NCBI GenBank assembly: GCA_050084985.1
Contig: JBITNC010000001.1
Span: forward strand, 3,658,001 to 3,722,000
From: Nageia nagi
Lineage: Eukaryota; Pinophyta
Reading direction: 5' to 3'
DNA: 64,000 bases
Below are positions 57,509 to 64,000 of the stretch, one piece after another. The first letter of the stretch is position 1. Each line of letters begins with the position of its first letter. Both the position numbers and the translations under genes were made by a program. The notes beneath the pieces are model-generated. The model was given only the letters and a program-made list of their open reading frames with translations, was not told the origin of the DNA and made no database searches.

Positions 57509-57652
57509 ACTCCAAAGCAAGTTTTAGATTTTGTTTGTCTCATGGAAGAGGCAACAACCATTAATTCTCTTGAAAAGGATGATGGAAATAGTGAATTTGG
57601 TATTTTTGATCTTGTCATGAATTATGTTGACATTACTACTAATGCAAATTAG
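57509..57652 (+). pseudogene. Copia-type gag gene, 3' part (after the gypsy insertion)
   Basis: The plus strand reads TPKQVLDFVCLMEEATTINS, then DDGNSEFGIFDLVMNYVD and TTNAN before a stop. If the inserted element and one target copy are removed, this frame joins the sequence before 46436 as DFVVPKQVLDFV, with a single frame adjustment. It is the carboxy end of the gag-like gene begun at 45867. Confidence 0.55.
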
Positions 57653-57960
57653 TTTGAAAGGAAGGTTGCTTGTTGAAGAACCTAATTATTGGAATTGTTG
57701 ATAAATTTTTACTTAATCTCATGTTACTTATTATAATTTCATAATGATGTTACTTGTTCAATTTTTACTTAAACTTATGTACTTGTTAAAGCTATTGAAA
57801 AATACTTATTGGATATTACAAATAGTTGTTAAAGTTATTTTTTTAATTATATTAATTATTTGTAATAACTAATTTCACAAACACATCATACTGTAGCAAA
57901 TACATAAGATGAGTCAAATGCAATATCTTATATGTCAATCTTACATCGAAAAAATATTCA
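57653..57960 (+). other. Leader of the CACTA transposase region
   Basis: A+T-rich, no coding. No CACTA terminal inverted repeat could be found here. Confidence 0.35.
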
Positions 57961-59645
57961 TTGGAAAAAAATGATGCAATTAAAGAATATATTAATAGGG
58001 ATGCATATGTAGAATTCATGACAAATCCAAATCCAATGGCTCCTATTCAAGTCATGAATTCAGATAGTGAAAATGATGAAAGACAATATAATGCTCATGA
58101 TCAACAACAAAATGCAATGCATGATTTATTTCAATCAATTTATACACATGAAAATGATGCAAATATAGATATGAATCATAATTCTCATACACATGATGAT
58201 AGAAGAGGAGATGATTTTGAAAATGATAACATATATGCTGCTGCCAAAATACCTTTATACAATGGAGCATGTATTTCCAAGTTAGAAGCGCTCTTACTTA
58301 TCATGAATATAAAGGCCAAAAATGGATGGTCATATACAAGTTTCAATGATCTTATGAAGTATGTATTTATTTTTACAATTTTTTTCATTTTTATAAATTT
58401 ATTGGATATTTTTTAATCTTTGTTTATTATATACATGATAATTTTATGGTTTTATTTGTATTATGGGTCACTAAATGAAAAGTTACTTCCAAGTGATAAT
58501 GTCATCCCTTCTTCATGTAGAAAAGCATGAAATTTTTTGAAGGATGTAGGGGTGTCATGTGTTTCATACCATGCTTGTATTAATGATTGCATATTATAAA
58601 AAGGACCATATGAAAAATTGAGTGTATGTCCAAAGTGTGGTGCAAATAGATACCATTCAAGAAGTAGGGGGAACAATGTCCCTCAAAAGGTTGTTTGTCA
58701 TCTTCCAATTATTGATAGATTCATTACAATGTATAAGTATGAATCACTTGCATAGATGTATTGGCATGCAAAAAATAGAAGTGAATATGGTGTATTATGC
58801 ATTCTTAAAAATTCTAAAGCAATGAAACATATAGAAAATATGTGGCTCGATAAATTTCGGGATGATCCTAGAAGTCTTAGGTTGGGTTTAGCAATTGATG
58901 GTGTGAATCCACATTACATATAATCATCTAATTATTCAGATTGGCTTGTTGTTATAATCAATTGTAACATACCTCCATGGATGTCCTTGAAAAATGAATA
59001 TTTAATGTTAACTCCTTTAGTTCCTGGACCACATCAAGTGAAAAATATGGATATCTACATTGAACCATTAATTGATGGACTAATGCAATTATGGAATGGA
59101 ATTCAAAATGTGATTGATATAAGTAGACCCATCCAAAAAAACCCATTCACATTATATGCAATACTATGTTGGACTATACATGCTTATCCAGGTCTTAGTG
59201 TTTGTTCAGTATGTATATATAATTTTTATTACATTTACATGTATAATAAAATAATATATTATAAATATTTAATTTCACAAAATTAGATATAGTTGTATTC
59301 TTTAATAAAAATGTATTGTAGGCTTTCGTACAAAAGGTTATCATGCTTGTCCACGATGTGTAGAAAATCTCACAACAACATATTCAAAACACTTGCAGAA
59401 GATGGAATACCTTGGTGACAAAAATATATTACCATTGGATCATGAGTTTTGAAATATGAAATCATAGTTTAATGGTCCAACTAATCACACCAAAACTCCC
59501 AAATACGCATCTCCTTTAGATTGGTTGAAAAAGTACCATAAAAGTGAAGAAAAATGTTGGATAAGAGCCTTTGAGGAAGGTATTGTTGAAGACCTAGAGG
59601 ATGTTATTGTTCAAAAAGATGACTTACCTCAAGCTAAAATTTAAT
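57961..59645 (+). pseudogene. CACTA (En/Spm) TNP2-type transposase, amino-terminal and catalytic part
   Basis: Starts at ATG 57961 with an acidic, Asn/His-rich 130-residue exon ending near 58358 (GWSYTSFNDLMK) at a GT donor. After about 100 bases the frame resumes: LLPSDNVIPSSCRKA, SCVSYHACINDCILYKKGPY, LSVCPKCGANRYHSRSRGNN, LRLGLAIDGVNPHYI near 58880, NCNIPPWMSLKNEYLMLTPL, VPGPHQVKNMDIYIEPLIDG and LYAILCWTIHAYPG. An intron (about 59192-59321) separates this from GFRTKGYHACPRCVENL and the KYASPLDWLKKYHKSEEKCW segment. These are the ordered signature blocks of plant TNP2 transposases, which cut and paste CACTA elements. A few stops occur, and the first intron's acceptor AG is not evident, so it is probably inactive. 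The usual amino-terminal transposase-associated domain is missing. Confidence 0.88.
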
Positions 59646-59737
59646 AAAATACTATATCAATATATTTATTTATTTCAAAAAATTCTTTATAATATGTCAT
59701 TTCAATTATTTTATCAATTAAATATTTACATTTACAT

Positions 59738-60770
59738 ATGTTTTCAAGTATGAACATATTGTCAATATTTTATAAACTAGAATACTGGAAGGATTTGTTA
59801 GTGACACATTTATTGGATCATATGCATATTGTAAAGAATGTTGCATTTTCTTTATATCGGTATACAACAAGTAAAGAATTAAACATTATTCAACTGAGAT
59901 ACGACTTCAAGGCCACCAAAATAAAACATGCCCTTTGGATAACTAAAAATTCAAATGGAATAACAAATGCACCTGCTCCAACCTCATGGCTTATGACTAA
60001 ATATGAAGTGAACATTCTACACAATCTTGTAAAAACCATTAAAATACCAATGGTATATGCATCATCTCTAAGAAAAGCATTCATAATTGATGGAAAAATG
60101 ACAAGATTAAAGTCTCATATTTATCACAACTTATTGAAGGTATTCTTTTATTATATGTATATCAAAATCCTTATATATATTTGTATTCATATATATTTTA
60201 GTCATCTATATTTTGATTGATATAAATTTTGCTACAAATTATTTTTTCACTTGCAATTCATGGATGTGCGACTTTATCTATTGACATAAGATATGCAATT
60301 GGTTGACTATTATTATTTCGAAGGTATTTCATGTTATTTATGATACTACTCAATGAAAAAATATAATGCATTTATTATTTTTTTCTAATTTTTAATACAT
60401 TTTTACATCTAATGATATTAATTATATTTTCATAAATAGGTGGTTGACTTCAATGAAAATACATATGAATGAAATCCCTATATGGTGCAAATAAATTGTG
60501 AAAATTATTTGTAAATTTGAAAAAGAAATGCTTATTACTTTTATGGGCATACAAGTTCATCTATTGATCCACCTAGTAGATGATATTGCAATAGTAAGTG
60601 TTATAAGTACTATAAGCATGTTTTTTATGAAAAGATTTTTGAAAGTACTAAAACGATTTATTAGACAAAAAATAATATCGAAAGGATCTATGTGTGAGGA
60701 ATATATTGTACAAAAATCTTTTTTTTATGTGAGTTTCTATCTCAAATTCATGATTTAGTTCCAACGACAT
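59738..60770 (+). pseudogene. CACTA transposase, continuation with DUF4218 domain
   Basis: SIFYKLEYWKDLLVTHLLDH followed by MHIVKNVAFSLYRYTTSK corresponds to the conserved LDVMHIEKNV block; the Glu of HIEKN is Val here. Then KHALWITKNSNGITNAPAPT, VVKxP-like VKTIKIPMVYASSL and MTRLKSHIYHNLLK, after which an intron starts near 60139. A short exon near 60250-60325 (LAIHGCATLSIDIRYAIG) is followed by another intron. From about 60440 the DUF4218 part reads KIICKFEKEMLITFMGIQVH, LLIHLVDDIAIVSV and KRFLKVLKRFIRQK, then KGSMCEEYIVQKSFFYVSFY. Domain order and intron positions fit one multi-exon TNP2 gene. Confidence 0.85.
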
Positions 60771-60969
60771 GGTTATAAGCACAAAAAGAAATAGATAAAT
60801 TAGAAGGGGAGGTTTTAGAAACAAACGGAATATCATATGCTCTTAATAAAGGTACTAACTATATTTTAGATAATAGTAATCTATATAAGTAATATGTACA
60901 TGCAATTTTGATTTAATCTAATCAATAGTTACTAACAAGTTCATTTTATGCTATCAAAAAATTACAGAT

Positions 60970-61822
60970 TGTGACATGTATGAATCTATAAACCATTTTA
61001 TCATGATGAATATGATATGTTGTAAAGAATGGATTGAATTGTATGAAAGTAAAAGAAGTGCAATTCCAACACAACATATTTTGTTTTGTAGTGAAAATCC
61101 AAGGAGTGCACCTACACCTCCACATCTAAGAGGAGAAAATTGGCCAACAGAGTGTCCAAGGTCATGGATAAAACAAGCAATTAAAGAGAAATTAGTTGAA
61201 GGTGCAAAGAAAAAACCTATGAAGATGCTTTAAATATAGTTGATGGATGAAATTATGAGGTAATTATTCTTTAATTCATGTGGACCTAAGTTTAAATTTT
61301 TTTATATTATAGTTGTTGATATAGATATAATGCTTGCACTAATATAACATTTACATATAAATGTGTGCAGGCATTATCTTTCCTTGCGATGTGGGCATAT
61401 GGTCAACACTTCAAAATTGAAAAGAAAGATAAGAATAGAATGGCATTTAACTATGGAGTTATGGTTTATTTTGATCAAGAAAGTCATGCAAGTACAAAAG
61501 ACACAAAATTAATAGAAGGAAAAATACAATATGTTGGAAAACTCCAAAAAATCCTACAATTGAATTTTAGATCATTCAAGTGTGTAGTATTTAAATGTAA
61601 ATGGTTTGAAATATTTTTAAATAGAAGAATAATTTTGTATGATATATCGACTCCACACCATATTTACCTCAAGAAAAAGAGCCCTACGTTTTACCACAAC
61701 ATTGTAGTCAAATATATTTTTGTCTAGATGTACTAGATGAAAATATGTGATTTTTAATGGATTATAATCCTAGACGGAAACATGTTGTACATATTCTTGA
61801 TGAAAATGATAATGATGATTAA
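60970..61822 (+). pseudogene. CACTA transposase carboxy-terminal part with DUF4216 domain
   Basis: An open stretch at 60976-61233 (MYESINHFIMMNMICCKEWI, SAPTPPHLRGENWPTECPRS, WIKQAIKEKL) is followed by an intron and then 61365-61727: LSFLAMWAYGQHFKIEKKDK, MAFNYGVMVYFDQESHASTK, EGKIQYVGKLQKILQLNFRS, FKCVVFKCKWFEIFLNRRII and LYDIS. The VxFxCxWFD-like core after a KIQYVGxLxxILxLxxxxFK segment is the DUF4216 domain found at the end of TNP2 proteins. The reading ends in an acidic tail DENDNDD with a stop at 61822. Only short interruptions are present in this part. Confidence 0.85.
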
Positions 61823-62519
61823 AATATTACATGTACATTTGATGATTTAAACATTATATATATTTTAATTGTAGTATTTTTATGAATGTTTTGTGATTTA
61901 CATATTACATTTTTGTTTTAAATATTTAAAATAATAAACCATTGACCTAGATACATAATACCTCATATCTTAATGCATTTATGTCATTCATTCGTACATA
62001 GATACATATGTACTGCATCTGCAATAGTTCACCTTGGAATTATGAGTAGATGAGTTTAATCCCAAATGTGTATGATCGCTTTTGCCTAAATATGACATGA
62101 AAGAATCATTCATAGTGTTGGAGGAATGAAATCCATATACTTTATTTCAATTCAATCTACAATGGGAGGATAAAATAATTTTCCTTCCAATCTTAAATTC
62201 TTCACAAGCCCTCTAGAATCAAGATTTTGCCCATTGAATTAAATTCTCATCATGATGGTCTTTTTTGTCTAAAAAGCTCATTTGCATGTTGAAGGGATGT
62301 AATGATATAAAATTATTAATAAGATGATAATAACAAGGTATTCCATCATCTTCATCATATAAAGACTAGACTTGATTTTTCTTCAAGCAATTCTTCATTC
62401 TATCCTAGTCAAAATTATAAAAATATGCATCCATTGTAGCTTTATTTTTTATCGAAGTGGAGGTGTTGGAATAATTGACAATTTTCATGTTTGAAGGTTT
62501 AATCAATGCCATAGGCCAT
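61823..62519 (-). other. Coding-like minus-strand remnant of unknown identity
   Basis: On the minus strand from a possible ATG near 62511 (MALIKPSNMKIVNYSNTSTS) one can follow a coding-like sequence with only three or four interruptions to about 62030: IPCYYHLINNFISLHPFNMQ, MSFLDKKDHHDENLIQWAKS, CEEFKIGRKIILSSHCRLN and KVYGFHSSNTMNDSFMSYLG. I do not recognise the family. It lies just beyond the CACTA transposase on the opposite strand, so it could be a second gene of that element, a captured host fragment or chance. Confidence 0.3.
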
Positions 62520-62861
62520 TTCAAATGTCAAAAACATATAAATATGTATCTTGGTCGAAACATTAAAATTAAAGTAACAAAGCAACATTTAAGACGTCAA
62601 AAAAAAGAGTTAAAAAAGTGTCACATGAAGAGTCAACCATAGCGTCAAAAAAGCTAATATAATACATTAACATATGCATCAAGTATAATGTCAAAATAAT
62701 ATGTCAAGTAATGTGTCACCTTAAATGTCAACATAAGCATTAAAAAATTTACTAAATTTACTTTGATGCAGATTTTTAGACAATAATGTATATTGCATCA
62801 AGCAATCAAAAATCATTTTTATGACACATGGGTTGATGCAAAATGGTCAAAATGTAGAGTG
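62520..62861. repeat. TGTCAA-rich block, possible subterminal repeats of the CACTA element
   Basis: Short variants of tgtcaa, gtcaaaa and gtgtcac occur about a dozen times, ending in ggtcaaaatgtagagtg at 62861. CACTA elements carry arrays of short transposase-binding motifs near their ends and finish in a sequence like tgtagtg, so this may be the element's right end. No matching left end was found. Confidence 0.4.
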
Positions 62862-62973
62862 ATCTTGTTTATTTCTCAAAGATGTAAATGTTCTCATCTC
62901 CAATTGCATCTCTATGGAGGAGAACTCTCTCTTTCTTCTTTTTGCTCTATCCCAATATTTTATTAAGGGGGAG
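62862..62973 (+). other. 3' end of a copia-type element with polypurine tract
   Basis: Matches 10541-10667 (gatcttg, ctcatct, atggaggagaactctc, ctatcccaatatt) and ends in a polypurine tract (aagggggag, 62965-62973) abutting the LTR. Confidence 0.7.
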
Positions 62974-63510
62974 TGTTAAAATGTATAATGCATTATTGTA
63001 AGGTCTCTTGATGTAAATTCACTTAATACTTAAAGGTATCCTAAATAACTTAAATATTTATTTAATAAGGTAATGTAAATTCACTAATACTTAATAGTAT
63101 CCCTAGATACCTTTTAAGTTTTTATGAAAAATAATGTAACTTGTCCTACACTCCATCTCATAGGAATGCCCCTTGGGTAAAAGGGTGTTGCATGTCATGA
63201 CCTTGTACAATGGTTAAAAGAGTGATCAAGGGAGGATTTTGGCTTATAAATAAAGGTCCCTCTCCTTGAGATTACTCACTCAAGTTTGTAGTGTTGTTAT
63301 GCTTTAGGATTGTTAGGAGAAGTAGGAAGAGTTGTTGTAAGAGAGTGCATCTTGAGAATAAAGATCTTAGATTAGTGGATGTAATCCCATGGTTGAAGGA
63401 ACCATTTTATATTGGTGTTATCTTTGTGACATTTGGCTATCTTATTTATGATGTTGTGAGGATGTTGTAGAAAGCTTTCTTGAGATCTTGGTAGAAGAGT
63501 ATTGTAGTCT
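62974..63510 (+). repeat. Copia-type LTR, copy 2
   Basis: Starts TGTTAAAATGTATAATGCA right after the purine tract and parallels 10668 onward: ccttgggtaaaagggtg, ggaggattttggc and cttgagatta appear in the same order. The TATA box is ttataaata (63244-63252). The two copies are same-strand but 52 kb apart and clearly diverged, so they are separate insertions of one family. The right end is approximate. Confidence 0.7.
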
Positions 63511-64000
63511 ATTAAGATTAATTCTCTCAACAACAATTTGAAAAGATTATTGTGACTCCTTGATTTCATGAATTTCAACCTAAAACATAACTTCTTGTGT
63601 AATACACTCTTTGTAAAGTTGTAATTTTGATTCCAATTCAATAATTCTTTCATTCTATGTTACAATTATGAATTTGTAATTAGCAATAGACATCTAATGC
63701 ATATTGATACTATGCCACTCTAATCCATCTTAAATCATTGGTATATCTATGTTAACCATTCAATTTTCTATAACCTAGCTTACCATTTTTTATGGTACTT
63801 AAGACTTAACCATCATTGTAGTTTGAATCTTATCAAAACCAATAATTCTTTACCTAAAGAGGACTCAAATATATCTCTAAGATTACACCATTTTATGTGA
63901 AGGAAATTTATCGTCATCAAATATACCTTGATGGATTGCCTTGAATTGTATTTCATCTTACTTAGGAAAAGAATAATCCTCATATTATTTTAATAAGGTC
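63511..64000. other. No recognised feature
   Basis: A+T-rich; short open frames on either strand match nothing I recognise. Confidence 0.4.

Noticed and set aside
10668-63510. The two same-family LTRs as the ends of one 52 kb element
   Set aside because: Both are preceded by the same 3' untranslated end and purine tract, they are clearly diverged, and many unrelated elements in both orientations lie between; they are separate insertions.
1-64000. CRISPR arrays, operons, bacterial promoters or terminators
   Set aside because: The window is plant nuclear transposon sequence; repeats seen are tandem or LTR repeats without spacer structure.

Overview
This is a 64 kb, strongly A+T-rich piece of a plant nuclear genome with no convincing host protein-coding gene. 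Nearly everything recognisable is transposable-element sequence, mostly old and broken: Ty1/copia and Ty3/gypsy (Tat-type) retrotransposons, non-autonomous LTR elements, L1-type LINE fragments and a CACTA (En/Spm) DNA transposon. The coding remnants carry plant-specific families (Tat-type archaeal RNase H, plant mobile domain, TNP2/DUF4218/DUF4216, an intron-bearing tRNA-Tyr relic). The density of old, diverged, nested elements suggests a large seed-plant genome, possibly a gymnosperm; that last step is inference.

Layout. 0.2-1.1 kb: gypsy gag fragment (-). 2.6-3.4 kb: copia RT/RNase H fragment (-). 6.0-9.85 kb: nearly full-length but dead copia gag-pol (+). 10.67-11.2 kb: copia-type LTR. 11.3-12.3 kb (tail to about 12.86 kb): LINE ORF2 C-terminus (+). 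13.5-23.63 kb: a nested pair. A 7.1 kb LTR element with 2.1 kb LTRs and only a gag-like gene lies inside the 5' LTR of a second element, which has 1.4 kb LTRs and only about 209 bp between them. 23.65-24.19 kb: gypsy integrase remnant (-). 24.25-40.54 kb: a giant 5'-truncated Tat-lineage gypsy element (+): gag, PR, RT, RNase H, second (archaeal-type) RNase H, integrase, an antisense plant-mobile-domain gene, tandem repeats and a 1.18 kb LTR. 43.17-43.26 kb: tRNA-Tyr pseudogene keeping its intron. 43.8-45.1 kb: LINE endonuclease region (+). 45.87-46.44 and 57.51-57.65 kb: the two halves of a copia-type gag gene split by a complete 11.07 kb gypsy element (-, 46437-57508). 57.96-61.82 kb: CACTA TNP2-type transposase with introns (+). 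62.97-63.5 kb: a second copy of the LTR seen at 10.67 kb.

Most noteworthy are: (1) two Tat-like gypsy elements that carry the archaeal-type RNase H in different places, after RT in one and between protease and RT in the other; (2) a protein-coding region inside the U3 part of both LTRs of the 11 kb element; (3) the antisense plant-mobile-domain gene between pol and the LTR of the giant element; (4) the nested insertion, whose junction can be read against the uninterrupted sister LTR; (5) the intron-retaining tRNA-Tyr relic. Statements about identity between repeats are by eye; no alignment or search was run.
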